Assembly: GCA_002633315.1 (NCBI GenBank) | Contig: NWBN01000032.1 | Span: 4,050-68,049, forward strand | Direction: 5' to 3' | Length of the DNA: 64,000 bases | Source of the DNA: Bacteroidales bacterium Phil6 | Lineage (GTDB): Bacteria > Bacteroidota > Bacteroidia > Bacteroidales > F082 | In this document: piece by piece, positions 8,555 to 17,778 of the stretch | How the letters are laid out: each line of letters begins with the position of its first letter | Numbering within the stretch: the stretch's first letter is position 1 | The notes under the pieces: generated by a model | Databases searched by the model: none | The model's input: only the letters and a program-made list of their open reading frames with translations | Told to the model about the DNA's origin: nothing | Program-made: the position numbers and the translations under genes

Positions 8555-9730
8555 ATGAATAAGTCTATTTGTTTGTGTTTTCAAGTGCATCAGCCTTACA
8601 GGCTGCGTACATATCGTTTCTTTGATATTGGAAAGAGACATTTTTATTATGATGAATATAATAATAGAACAGTCATTCAAAGAGTGTCAGAACGTTGTTA
8701 TCTGCCTATGAATGAACTTGTTATGGATATGATAGCCCGTTATGGCGATAAAGTGAAGTTCGCTTTTTCATTCTCCGGTTCTGTAGTAGAACAACTTGAT
8801 TTGTATGCTCCATCTACTCTCGACAGTTTCAAAAATATCTTGAAAAGTGGTAATGTAGAACTTCTTGCGGAGACATACGGTCATTCTCTTGCGTCTCTCG
8901 CGAATAAAGACGCTTTCAAAAAAGAAGTGCTTGCCCATAAACGCCTTATGCGTGATGTGTTCGGTATGACTCCCAAGACATTCCATAATACCGAACTTAT
9001 ATATTCCAATGACATAGGAGCCGATGTGGCAGATATGGGCTTTGACCTGATATTTACAGAAGGTGCTAAACACGTACTTGGATGGAGAAGCCCTAACTAT
9101 ATGTATTTCAATGCTAAAAATCCTAAACTGAAAGTCCTTCTGCGTAATGACAGACTTAGCGACGATATAGCTCTTAATTTTACTTCCTCTCCTATAACAG
9201 CTCAGGACTATGCATTGAAAATAAAAGCTTTCCCTGAAACAGAAGAGATAGTAAATATATTTGTCAACTATGAGACTTTCGGTGAATGTTATGCTGCTGA
9301 AACAGGTATCTTCGACTTTATGAGATATCTGCCGCAAGCTGTTTTTGACAACACGGACTGTAATTTTATTATGCCTCATCAGGCGGTCAAACTGATGCAG
9401 CCCATGGGGGTATTCGACGCTCCTATACCGCTTTCGTGCTGCGATGAGGAACGTGACTTGTCTCCCTGGATCGGCAACAGTATGCAGGATGATGCGTTCA
9501 ATACTTTGTACGATTGCTATAATATGGTGAAACGTATTAAAAATGAAGAAATTATAAGAGATTGGCACGCTTTGCAGGACGCTGGTGTTTTTCGGAATAT
9601 GTGTACTAAATTTGATGACAATACTCCTTATGATACTTATATCAATTTTATGAATATTTTGACAGATTTTAAGTTGAGACTTGAAAGCGAGATTCATAGC
9701 ATGAAAGCCAAAAAAATTGTCGCACAATGA
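8555..9730 (+). CDS. GH57 alpha-amylase-like protein with altered catalytic motif
   Basis: A 391-residue cytoplasmic member of glycoside hydrolase family 57. It begins with the HQPYRLR motif and has AETYGHSLASL and FHNTELIYSND, whose Glu (E147) is the expected nucleophile. In relatives the acid/base Asp lies in a DYETFGEHQ motif. Here the codon at 9266-9268 is AAC, giving N238 in FVNYETFGECYAAETG, and the His-Gln after it is also changed. GH57 is known to include alpha-amylase-like homologues lacking one or both catalytic residues, so this one may be a non-hydrolytic glucan-binding or regulatory protein, or may have changed chemistry. Third gene of the glucan operon. Confidence 0.9.
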   Translation: MNKSICLCFQVHQPYRLRTYRFFDIGKRHFYYDEYNNRTVIQRVSERCYLPMNELVMDMIARYGDKVKFAFSFSGSVVEQLDLYAPSTLDSFKNILKSGNVELLAETYGHSLASLANKDAFKKEVLAHKRLMRDVFGMTPKTFHNTELIYSNDIGADVADMGFDLIFTEGAKHVLGWRSPNYMYFNAKNPKLKVLLRNDRLSDDIALNFTSSPITAQDYALKIKAFPETEEIVNIFVNYETFGECYAAETGIFDFMRYLPQAVFDNTDCNFIMPHQAVKLMQPMGVFDAPIPLSCCDEERDLSPWIGNSMQDDAFNTLYDCYNMVKRIKNEEIIRDWHALQDAGVFRNMCTKFDDNTPYDTYINFMNILTDFKLRLESEIHSMKAKKIVAQ

Positions 9731-9771
9731 CAATAACATTTAAGATATCATGACGTTGAATATATTAAATC

Positions 9772-9808
9772 GCGGATATATCTTACAAAAATAGTTAGAT
9801 ATGTCCGC
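9772..9808 (+). promoter_or_regulatory. Intra-operon stem-loop
   Basis: An inverted repeat pairs 9772-9783 with 9797-9808 at 11 of 12 positions across a 13-base loop, between the GH57 gene and the synthase-phosphorylase gene. No T-run follows, so it is not a simple terminator. It may be an mRNA processing or stabilising element or an operator. Confidence 0.45.
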
Positions 9809-9833
9809 ATAATTTGTAAACAAAATTTTTATT

Positions 9834-12800
9834 ATGTATAAAACACCTAAATACCTTTTTGAAATTAGTTGGGAAGTCTGTAATATGGTGGGAGGAATAT
9901 ACACCGTGTTATCGACAAAAATGGACGAAATGAAGAAATTGTTCGGCGATAATTATGTTAGCATTGGTCCTGACCTGGTAAAAGAATCACATGAGACTCT
10001 TTATTTTGTTGAAGATAACAGTTTATTCCCAGAATGGCGTGAACGTGCTATTTCTCGGGGACTTAAAATACGCATCGGAAGATGGAAACTGCCAAGTAAA
10101 CCTTTAGCTATCTTGATAGATTTTACAACATTATATCAAAGTAAAAATGATATTCTCGGTCATCTGTGGGAACAGTATAAACTGGATTCCATACAAGGAC
10201 AATGGGACTATATAGAACCTGTGCTTTTCGGCTATGCTGCCGGTCAGGTAATAGAAAGTTTTGTCGATTGGAACATTCCTAATGAAGAGGATATAGTAGC
10301 ACAATTTCATGAATGGATGACGGGTGCCGGCGTCCTGTATCTTAAAGAACATGCTCCTGAGGTGGCTACGGTGTTTACTACTCATGCCACTTATCTCGGA
10401 CGTGCCATCTCAGGTAACGGTCTGCCTCTCTATAATGAATTGTCGTCATATAATCCGACATCAATGGCTAACCGTTTCAATATCGTAGCTCAACAGTCCA
10501 TGGAACAAAAAGCAGTGGAAAATGCCGATGTCTTTACTACTGTGAGTAACATCACCGCTATGGAATGCAAATATTTCCTTAACCGTGAGCCTGATGTGAT
10601 AACGGAAAACGGTATTAGTGATGATTTGGTTCTTGACGAGACAACACGTCTGCAAAAAAGACAATTGGCACGTGAGAAGGTGTTTCATATTGCCGATGTG
10701 ATTACGGGTGTTACAGTGTCTCGCGATAGTATGCTGTTGATAAACAGTGGCCGTTATGAGTTTAAAAATAAAGGTATAGATTTGTATATCAGAGCATTGA
10801 ATAAACTTAACAATGATACTGAACTTGCTCGTGACATACTCGCGGTGATAGCTGTCCCGTCTAATATTGCCGGTCCTTCCAAACAACTTACAAGACGTCT
10901 TAACGGCACGGAACCGATAGAAGGTCATACTGAACATCCTTTGACTCATCATGTCTTTGATATAGAAAATGATGCCATAGTCAATGCTTTGAGAGAAAAC
11001 GGCTTGAATAACAATCCTGAAGACAGAGTTAAAGTGATATTCATTCCTTCATATCTTAATGGCGATGATGGAGTGTTCAATATCAATTACAATGATTTTT
11101 TGTATGCTTTCGATTTGTCGGTTTTTCCATCATATTATGAACCATGGGGTTATACACCATTGGAGAGTATTGCCCACGGTCTTCCTACGGTCACGACAGA
11201 TTTGTCCGGTTTCGGACGTTTTATGAAAGACAAAGATGTCAACAGTGAAGCTGTTACTGTTATCCATAGAGAAGAAGGTAATGGAGATTATGTGGTTTCT
11301 GCCATTGCAAAAGTAGTGGAAAATCTTTCAAAACGTTCAGAAAAACAATGGGAAACTATAACTTCGGAAGCTTTACGCCTCGCTTCTATGCTTTATTGGA
11401 AAGACCTCATTGTTAATTATCTTCATGCATACGACATGGCTTTGAATAAGTTGAAAGGCAGGGAATATATGCGTCAAAGTCGTCTTTATTCCGAAGTGCT
11501 GCGTAACTTCGACTTCAAGAAACAGGATACTCCTAATTGGAAGAAGTTTATGGTAGAGATAAATTACTCGGAAGAGATGCAGAAACTCAATGAGATGGCT
11601 CATAATTTATGGTGGTCATGGAACATAGATGCCATAGATTTGTTCCGTTCTCTCGACCCTGAGGCGTGGCAGAAATATGAACAGAATCCGTTGGCTGTGA
11701 TGGAAAACTTTACCAAATATCAAATTGACAGCCTTGAACAGAATGCGGAGTTTGTATCCAGATTGAATGTTGTTTATCAACGTTTTAAAGATTATATGTC
11801 GGCAAAACCTGACAATGATGATGTTATTGCCTATTTCAGTATGGAATATGGCATTCAAAAAAGTCTGAAGATATATTCCGGAGGACTCGGAATCCTTGCA
11901 GGAGACTACCTGAAACAGGCTTCCGACTCTAATGTCAACATGGTTGGTATAGGACTGTTGTATCGTTACGGTTACTTCAATCAGAGCATGTCGGTCTCAG
12001 GCGAACAGCTGTCTGAATATGTGCCTCAGAAGTTTTCGCAGTTGCCATTGGATCCTGTTCGTGACGCTAATGGCGACTGGGTGACTGTGAGCATTGCTTT
12101 CCCCGGTCGTAGCGTTTATGCCAAAGCATGGCGCGTAAATGTGGGTAGAGTGGGGCTTTATCTCCTTGATACCGACATAGAAGAAAATTCACAGGATGAC
12201 AGAATAATAACAGGCCAACTTTATGGAGGAGACAATGAGATGCGTATAAAACAGGAGATGTTCCTCGGTATCGGAGGTATCCGTCTGCTCGAGAAGTTGG
12301 GTATAAAACCCACTCTGTTCCATTGTAATGAAGGACATGCAGCATTCTGTGGTCTCGAAAGACTGAATATCATGGTCGCCAAACACAATCTCGAATTCGA
12401 TGTCGCTAAGGAATTGGTACGCTCGTCAACATTGTTCACTACACATACCCCCGTGCCGGCAGGGCATGACGCCTTTGAGGAACATCTGATGAGAACTTAT
12501 ATGTCTTATTATCCCTCACATATCAACATTTCTTGGGACAAGTTCATGGGTCTTGGTCGTTTCAGACCAAATGATCCTAACGAGAAATTCTCCATGAGTG
12601 TATTGGCTACCAATCTTAGTGATGAAGTCAATGGCGTAAGTCGCATTCATGGCAGAGTGTCTCGAGAGATGTTCCAACAACTGTGGCCGGGTTATTATGC
12701 AGAAGAAAATCACATTGGATATGTTACTAATGGCGTGCATCTTCCTACTTGGGCTGATGCTAAATGGCAGCGTTTGTTTTCTAAAGTGATGGGAGAGGAT

Positions 12801-14063
12801 TATCTTGATAATCAATCTGATTTTACTGTTTGGGAGAAGATGCAGTATGTGCCGGCTTCAGAGATATGGGATATACGTAAAGAGTTGAAGCATAATCTTA
12901 TGGAGTTTATCAAGGTTAAACTTGCCGAAGATATGCGTAAACGTCAGGAAAGTCCGTCTCTCATTATTAAGACTATCGACAGTCTTGATGAAAATGCTCT
13001 CATTATAGGCTTCGCTCGTCGCTTTGCTACATATAAAAGAGCTCATCTTCTGTTTACCAATCTGGAACGTCTTGCAGAGATTGTCAACAATCCTGAACGT
13101 CCTGTTATTTTCGTGTTTGCCGGCAAGGCTCATCCTAATGACAAGGCAGGTCAAGACTTGATAAAGAATATAATAGAGGTGTCACGAAAGAAAGAGTTTA
13201 TTGGTAAGATATTGTTTATCAGTAACTATGACATAGAGATTGGCAAGATGCTCACAAGTGGTGTGGATATTTGGCTGAATACTCCTACACGTCCGTTGGA
13301 GGCATCGGGAACGAGTGGAGAAAAAGCTGTCATGAACGGTGTCTTGAACTTCTCTGTACTCGACGGCTGGTGGGCGGAGGGCTACCGTCCCGATGCAGGT
13401 TGGGCTATCAAGGAGGAACGCACCTATCAGGACCAGAGATATCAGGATGAGTTGGATGCCGAGACAATATATAACATGTTGGAAGATGAGATAACGCCAT
13501 TGTATTTTACACGTAATGCCGATGGTGTCCCTGAGACTTGGGTGCAGTATATAAAAAATAACTTTATGGAGATAGCTCCTTTCTACACCATGAAACGTAT
13601 GCTCGACGATTATTTCAGTCAGTATTATGACAAACTTATCAAAAGAGCGAAATTCATGAGAGCTGACCGTTACAGTAAAGCTTTTGAGTTGACGGCATGG
13701 AGGAAAAAGATAGAATCGCATTGGGATACCATAGAAGTGTCTTCCATAAAGGTTCCGGACCCAAATATTAGGGCTTTGAATCTCGGCGATGTCTTTATCG
13801 CTGAGATTACATTGAAGATCCCGGGATTGGACAAGAATGACATAGGTATAGAACTGATGTTCGCTGAGAAAGAAAACGATGTCATAACAAAGATATTGAG
13901 AGTCGAACAGATGACCATGGTGGATTATGGCGATGACTGGGTGCGCTTTTATATCAGTCTGCCGGTATTCAAGGCTGGCGTTTATAATTATACTTTCAGA
14001 ATTTATCCTACCAACAAGATGCTGGCTCACCGTCAGGACTTGCCTCTTGTCAAATGGATATGA
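9834..14063 (+). CDS. Glycogen synthase - alpha-glucan phosphorylase fusion
   Basis: A 1409-residue cytoplasmic protein with two enzyme modules in one frame. Residues 1 to about 545 are a GT3-type glycogen synthase, starting KYLFEISWEVCNMVGGIYT, with the donor-site motif YYEPWGYTPLESIAHGLP. Residues about 556-1290 are a GT35 phosphorylase of the archaeal/bacterial alpha-glucan type. This part has a DUF3417-like start (NLWWSWNIDAIDLF), the segment YSGGLGILAGDYLKQASDS and the pyridoxal-phosphate lysine K1164 in ASGTSGEKAVMNG. About 110 further residues form a beta-rich tail. One polypeptide therefore carries both chain extension and phosphorolysis. No frameshift or internal stop is visible. Last gene of the glucan operon, ended by a strong terminator. 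Confidence 0.93.
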   Translation: MYKTPKYLFEISWEVCNMVGGIYTVLSTKMDEMKKLFGDNYVSIGPDLVKESHETLYFVEDNSLFPEWRERAISRGLKIRIGRWKLPSKPLAILIDFTTLYQSKNDILGHLWEQYKLDSIQGQWDYIEPVLFGYAAGQVIESFVDWNIPNEEDIVAQFHEWMTGAGVLYLKEHAPEVATVFTTHATYLGRAISGNGLPLYNELSSYNPTSMANRFNIVAQQSMEQKAVENADVFTTVSNITAMECKYFLNREPDVITENGISDDLVLDETTRLQKRQLAREKVFHIADVITGVTVSRDSMLLINSGRYEFKNKGIDLYIRALNKLNNDTELARDILAVIAVPSNIAGPSKQLTRRLNGTEPIEGHTEHPLTHHVFDIENDAIVNALRENGLNNNPEDRVKVIFIPSYLNGDDGVFNINYNDFLYAFDLSVFPSYYEPWGYTPLESIAHGLPTVTTDLSGFGRFMKDKDVNSEAVTVIHREEGNGDYVVSAIAKVVENLSKRSEKQWETITSEALRLASMLYWKDLIVNYLHAYDMALNKLKGREYMRQSRLYSEVLRNFDFKKQDTPNWKKFMVEINYSEEMQKLNEMAHNLWWSWNIDAIDLFRSLDPEAWQKYEQNPLAVMENFTKYQIDSLEQNAEFVSRLNVVYQRFKDYMSAKPDNDDVIAYFSMEYGIQKSLKIYSGGLGILAGDYLKQASDSNVNMVGIGLLYRYGYFNQSMSVSGEQLSEYVPQKFSQLPLDPVRDANGDWVTVSIAFPGRSVYAKAWRVNVGRVGLYLLDTDIEENSQDDRIITGQLYGGDNEMRIKQEMFLGIGGIRLLEKLGIKPTLFHCNEGHAAFCGLERLNIMVAKHNLEFDVAKELVRSSTLFTTHTPVPAGHDAFEEHLMRTYMSYYPSHINISWDKFMGLGRFRPNDPNEKFSMSVLATNLSDEVNGVSRIHGRVSREMFQQLWPGYYAEENHIGYVTNGVHLPTWADAKWQRLFSKVMGEDYLDNQSDFTVWEKMQYVPASEIWDIRKELKHNLMEFIKVKLAEDMRKRQESPSLIIKTIDSLDENALIIGFARRFATYKRAHLLFTNLERLAEIVNNPERPVIFVFAGKAHPNDKAGQDLIKNIIEVSRKKEFIGKILFISNYDIEIGKMLTSGVDIWLNTPTRPLEASGTSGEKAVMNGVLNFSVLDGWWAEGYRPDAGWAIKEERTYQDQRYQDELDAETIYNMLEDEITPLYFTRNADGVPETWVQYIKNNFMEIAPFYTMKRMLDDYFSQYYDKLIKRAKFMRADRYSKAFELTAWRKKIESHWDTIEVSSIKVPDPNIRALNLGDVFIAEITLKIPGLDKNDIGIELMFAEKENDVITKILRVEQMTMVDYGDDWVRFYISLPVFKAGVYNYTFRIYPTNKMLAHRQDLPLVKWI

Positions 14064-14072
14064 TTGAATGTA

Positions 14073-14112
14073 ATGCAGTCGCATCCATGGATGCGACTGC
14101 ATAATGTTTTTT
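14073..14112 (+). terminator. Terminator with perfect 30-base palindrome
   Basis: Bases 14073-14102 form a perfect palindrome, and six T follow at 14107-14112. It closes the glucan operon and separates it from the next glycosyltransferase gene. Confidence 0.85.
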
Positions 14113-14213
14113 GTTCATGGTTTGGTAATGATTTGATTTATATCGGTAAAATGTATTTGTTATATCATTGAATTTGCAAATATGTTTCTTGTTTTATTTA
14201 AATAAAAATAATC

Positions 14214-15359
14214 ATGATAATAGGTTTCGATGCGAAAAGAGCAGCCCAAAACCGTACCGGATTGGGTAATTACAGTCGTTTTGTTATTAGGTTGCTTTCA
14301 CAACAACATCCTGAGAATGAATATTATCTTTATGTACCGAAACAAGATAAAATGCCTTATATCACCGAGATTCCTACCTTGGCTAAATTAAAATTGCATT
14401 TTCCGTTGTCTTCATTATGGCGCAGATTCAGTTCCTTGTGGAGAGTGTGGGGGATAACGGGAGATATAAAAAATGATGATGTAAATATCTTTCATGGTCT
14501 TAGCAATGAACTGCCACTGAATATTACCCGGGCAAAATGTAAAACTGTTGTGACTGTGCATGACTTGATATTTTTGCATTGTCCTCAATATTATCATCTT
14601 GTTGACAGATGGATTTACAGATACAAGTTTAGAAAATCATGTCGTCAGGCAGACAAGATTATTGCTGTCAGCGAGTTTACCAAAAAAGAGATAATACGTT
14701 ATTTTGACATTCAGGAATCTAAGATAGAAGTTGTTTATCAAGGTTGTGACCCTGTTTTTGGAGAACCTGTTTCAAAGACGAAACTTGAAGAAATAATGGT
14801 GAAATATAATCTGCCGTCTAAGTTTCTGTTATATGTAGGTAGTATTGAAGAACGGAAAAATCTCATGCTTGTGGCAAAGGCATTGAAGGTGATTCGGGAT
14901 AATAATATGATGGAAGATTTGCCCAAGGTGGTGGTTGTAGGTAAAGGCACTTCGTATCTTGAACAGGTAAAGTCCTATATAAATGACAATGACTTGTCGG
15001 ATTGTTTTTTCTTCTTTCATAATGTATCATTTCATGATTTGCCTTCATTTTACAAGTTGGCAACGGCTTTTGTCTATCCTTCGCGCATTGAAGGCTTCGG
15101 CATACCGCTTCTCGAGGCGTTGACGTCAGGGGTGCCTTCCATCGGTTGTTCCGGTTCTTGTCTTGAAGAGGCAGGAGGTCCGGGGTCTGTCTATGTAAAA
15201 CCGGATGATGCCCAATCTATGGCAAAGGCTGTCTTTTCTGTATATAATGATGAGAAACTACGCGATGATATGATAGTACAAGGATTGAAATATGCCAAAG
15301 ACAATTTTTCCGATAAGAAACTCTGTGACGACCTGATGAGAGTTTATGAAATGTTATAA
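14214..15359 (+). CDS. GT4-family glycosyltransferase (mannosyltransferase-like)
   Basis: A 381-residue GT-B enzyme. The N-terminus GFDAKRAAQNRTGLGNYSR is typical of GT4 mannosyl- or related transferases of polysaccharide synthesis. The C-terminal half contains the SRIEGFGIPLLEALTSGVP segment with the two conserved Glu. It lies 150 bases after the glucan operon, behind a terminator, so it is transcribed separately. The acceptor is unknown. It is followed by the left copy of the island-flanking repeat. Confidence 0.88.
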   Translation: MIIGFDAKRAAQNRTGLGNYSRFVIRLLSQQHPENEYYLYVPKQDKMPYITEIPTLAKLKLHFPLSSLWRRFSSLWRVWGITGDIKNDDVNIFHGLSNELPLNITRAKCKTVVTVHDLIFLHCPQYYHLVDRWIYRYKFRKSCRQADKIIAVSEFTKKEIIRYFDIQESKIEVVYQGCDPVFGEPVSKTKLEEIMVKYNLPSKFLLYVGSIEERKNLMLVAKALKVIRDNNMMEDLPKVVVVGKGTSYLEQVKSYINDNDLSDCFFFFHNVSFHDLPSFYKLATAFVYPSRIEGFGIPLLEALTSGVPSIGCSGSCLEEAGGPGSVYVKPDDAQSMAKAVFSVYNDEKLRDDMIVQGLKYAKDNFSDKKLCDDLMRVYEML

Positions 15360-15448
15360 TTATTTCATTGATATTCGTTTTTTACTCTTTATAAATAATG
15401 CCTTTAAAATCAACTTTTGTAGGTTTGCAATCAAATATAGGACTTGTA

Positions 15449-15561
15449 TTTTTTTAATTACTGTTCTGTAATAAATATATCTATTAGATGGTTTGTTTGT
15501 ATTTTTATTTGAAGATAAAGCCATTTTGTTGCAAGAACAAAATGGCTTTGTTTTTAATGTC
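15449..15561 (+). repeat. Left copy of ~112 bp direct repeat flanking the island
   Basis: The 113-base segment recurs at 21994-22104 with one substitution, one 2-base gap and a flipped hairpin loop. It contains the terminator at 15517-15556. It starts 89 bases after the glycosyltransferase stop, and the sequence diverges right after 15561. Confidence 0.9.
15517..15556 (+). terminator. Terminator in left repeat copy
   Basis: A perfect 14 bp stem (15517-15530 with 15536-15549) and loop GCAAG (15531-15535) are followed by GTTTTT. It probably ends the glycosyltransferase transcript. Confidence 0.85.
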
Positions 15562-15618
15562 CTGACTTCGTCACTCAAAAAAACTCAATATTATAATTGG
15601 TTGATAAATAATATTTTG

Positions 15619-15649
15619 TAATTTTGTGTCACCCATTTTAGGGTGACAC
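15619..15649 (+). promoter_or_regulatory. Transposase promoter -7 box and leader hairpin
   Basis: TAATTTTG (15619-15626) fits the -7 consensus. A perfect 9 bp hairpin (15626-15634 with 15641-15649) begins at its last base, upstream of the transposase ATG at 15662. Such hairpins near insertion-sequence ends can limit expression from outside transcripts. That role here is an inference. Confidence 0.5.
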
Positions 15650-15661
15650 GGTGCAAAAAAC

Positions 15662-16933
15662 ATGTTTATACGTAAGAAGAAATACCGATCAGGCAATGTA
15701 GGTGTCATAATCGTTGAAAAGGTCAACGGCAAGATGAAAGAGCTTACCACTATAGGTATAGCGCGTCATCAAGAAGAGATAGATTCTCTCATAATGAAAG
15801 GACGTAAATGGATAGATGAGGAACAGGAACGCCGCCATCCACGGCTGGATCTTTTCGGTGAGGAACGTAAGAAGTGTGAGGCAGAACTTCTGAGTGCCGA
15901 ACAGATGCTTTCGTGCATAACCAACATCTCCATCAATGGAGCTGACCTGATACTTGACCGCGTCTTTGACAACGTGGGATTCAACAGGATAGATAATGAG
16001 GTGTTCCGCCAACTTGTAAAAGCCCGCTTGTATTATCCTGTAAGCAAAGCTGCCACAGTGGAGTATCTGAAGAATCATTTTGACGAAGATGTCAGCCTGT
16101 CGAAGATCTATCGTTATTTGGACAAACTGAGCGATAATCAACATAAGATAGTTCAGGACATAAGCGTCCTTCACACAAAGAAGATCTTAGACGGTCATAT
16201 CGGTGTGCTGTTTTATGATGTCACTACACTATATTTTGAAGCGGACTATGAGGATGAGCTTCGCAAAACCGGTTTCTCCAAGGAAGGGCGTCATCAGAAC
16301 CCTCAGATTATATTGGGACTGTTGGTCAGCATTGGCGGCTATCCGCTTGCGTATTGCATCCATGAGGGCAACAAGTACGAGGGACACACGATGCTTCCTG
16401 TAGTGACGGAATTTGTCCGAAAATATGAGTTGGAAGATTTTATCGTGGTGGCTGACTCAGGGTTGATGAACAACGATAATATAGCCGACCTTGAAGCAAA
16501 CGGTTACAAGTATATCATCGGTGCTAAAATCAGGAACGAGAGCAGGAAGATACAGGAATGGATACTGGAGCAGCCTAAAACAGACTGCCAAATGGTTGAA
16601 TACGATAAAGGCAACGGACAGAGGTTGTTGGTCGGATATACAGAAGAGCGTGCCCGAAAGGATGCTTATAACCGTGAGAAAGGGATACGCCGTCTGGAGA
16701 AGGCATACCACAGAGGTACGCTTACCAAAGACAACATCAACAAGCGCGGATACAACAAGTTCCTGAAAATGGAAGGGGATGTAAAAGTGACCATCAATTA
16801 CGAGAAACTGGAGAAAGATGCGAAATGGGATGGTCTCAAAGGATACCTTACAAATACGAATATACCAGTAAATGACGTGTATGCAGCCTACCTAAACTTT
16901 CTTTTCCAGTTAAATTGTTTCTGCGTTCACTAA
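15662..16933 (+). pseudogene. IS1634-family transposase, C-terminally truncated
   Basis: 423 residues remain of a DDE transposase that is usually about 550-600 residues long. The first catalytic Asp lies in VLFYDVTTLYFEAD and the second in FIVVADSGLMNND. The region with the third (Glu) is missing: after NIPVNDVYAAY the frame runs into unrelated sequence and ends LFQLNCFCVH. The left end of the element is near 15562-15620, and its right end is gone. It is therefore inactive by itself. Confidence 0.88.
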
Positions 16934-17161
16934 ATTCAAAGTGGTCTAAAGGTAAGCAGCAACGTTTTGATTAAGCGGAATACCGGGATATGTTCAATAA
17001 GTACCTTTATGCCGGATAACAAATATCAATTTATATTGCGCTGAAATCCAGTACGTTGTAGAGGCAGTGCCGGATTTCTTGCTTTTTGGTCGCGATTTTT
17101 GCCAATATTATTCATGTGCGCATACCGAAAACAGAGTGTAAAATTTCAAAATTGACAGGAC
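16934..17161. other. Junction sequence without gene
   Basis: 228 bases between the broken transposase and the rteC remnant. I see no gene or recognisable element. The frame upstream of the rteC remnant is closed by TGA at 17153-17155. It probably holds the rearrangement joint. Confidence 0.4.
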
Positions 17162-17778
17162 ATGAATTATTTTTTATTGGCAGAAACCGATTTCTTCCGC
17201 CGGATAAACGAAGCCGGGGACTGCAATATGGAAAAAGCATACACGGCTTTCGCCACCCAAGTGATTGAACTGTGTATCGGCAGCCCGGACACGAACCAGA
17301 CCATCATCGCGTTGGCTTATATCGAAATCGAATTACGGCATCATCCCGTGCGTAACCTTCCCGAAGAAAAGAAGGAAATAGCCAACTATGTCAGCAAGGC
17401 TCTCTCTTTCGTAAGGAAGATGCAGAAGTTTCTTGCCGCACCCCAAGTGCCGCCACTAATCCCCATCCAAACATCCACCGACAACACAAACGAAAATACC
17501 GCCTCACCCTTGCAATGGACGGGCAACGCCATCGACCTCGTTGAACTGATTTACGGCATCAACGAGATGGCTGTATCAACAACGGCAATATGCCGCTCAA
17601 ACAGCTTGCCCCACTCCTGTACAAGATATTCGGTGTGGAATCAAAGGACTGCTACCGTTTTTATATCGATATCAAACGCCGGAAGAACGAGAGCCGCACC
17701 TACTTCCTTGACAAAATGCAGGAAAAACTAAACGAGAAGATGCTCCGTGACGAAGAGATGGAGCATATGAGAAGATAG
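17162..17778 (+). pseudogene. rteC: rteC-like regulator of conjugative transposon excision, frameshifted
   Basis: Two overlapping frames together give an RteC-like protein of about 205 residues. The first frame contains LQWTGNAIDLVELIYGINEM, the hallmark near the start of the RteC C-terminal domain. The second resumes with NMPLKQLAPLLYKIFGVE and ends at 17778. Adding one G after ATGG near 17564-17568 would restore a continuous frame (INEMGCINNGNMPLKQL), so a single-base deletion explains the break. RteC promotes excision of CTnDOT-type elements. This is a fossil of such an element. Its base composition is richer in GC than the chromosomal flanks. Confidence 0.82.

Noticed and set aside
8768-9739. 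Long minus-strand open frame (323 residues) opposite the GH57 gene
   Set aside because: The plus strand has a clear GH57 protein with family motifs. The opposite translation is rich in Ile, Phe, His and Ser and shows no known family, typical of an antisense shadow.
13182-14102. Minus-strand frame of 306 residues opposite the phosphorylase module
   Set aside because: Fully inside the real fusion gene, with no motif and an antisense-like composition. Its upstream edge is only the terminator palindrome.
17590-17778. Second rteC frame as a separate small gene
   Set aside because: It is the direct continuation of the RteC domain after a one-base deletion, with no sign of an independent start.
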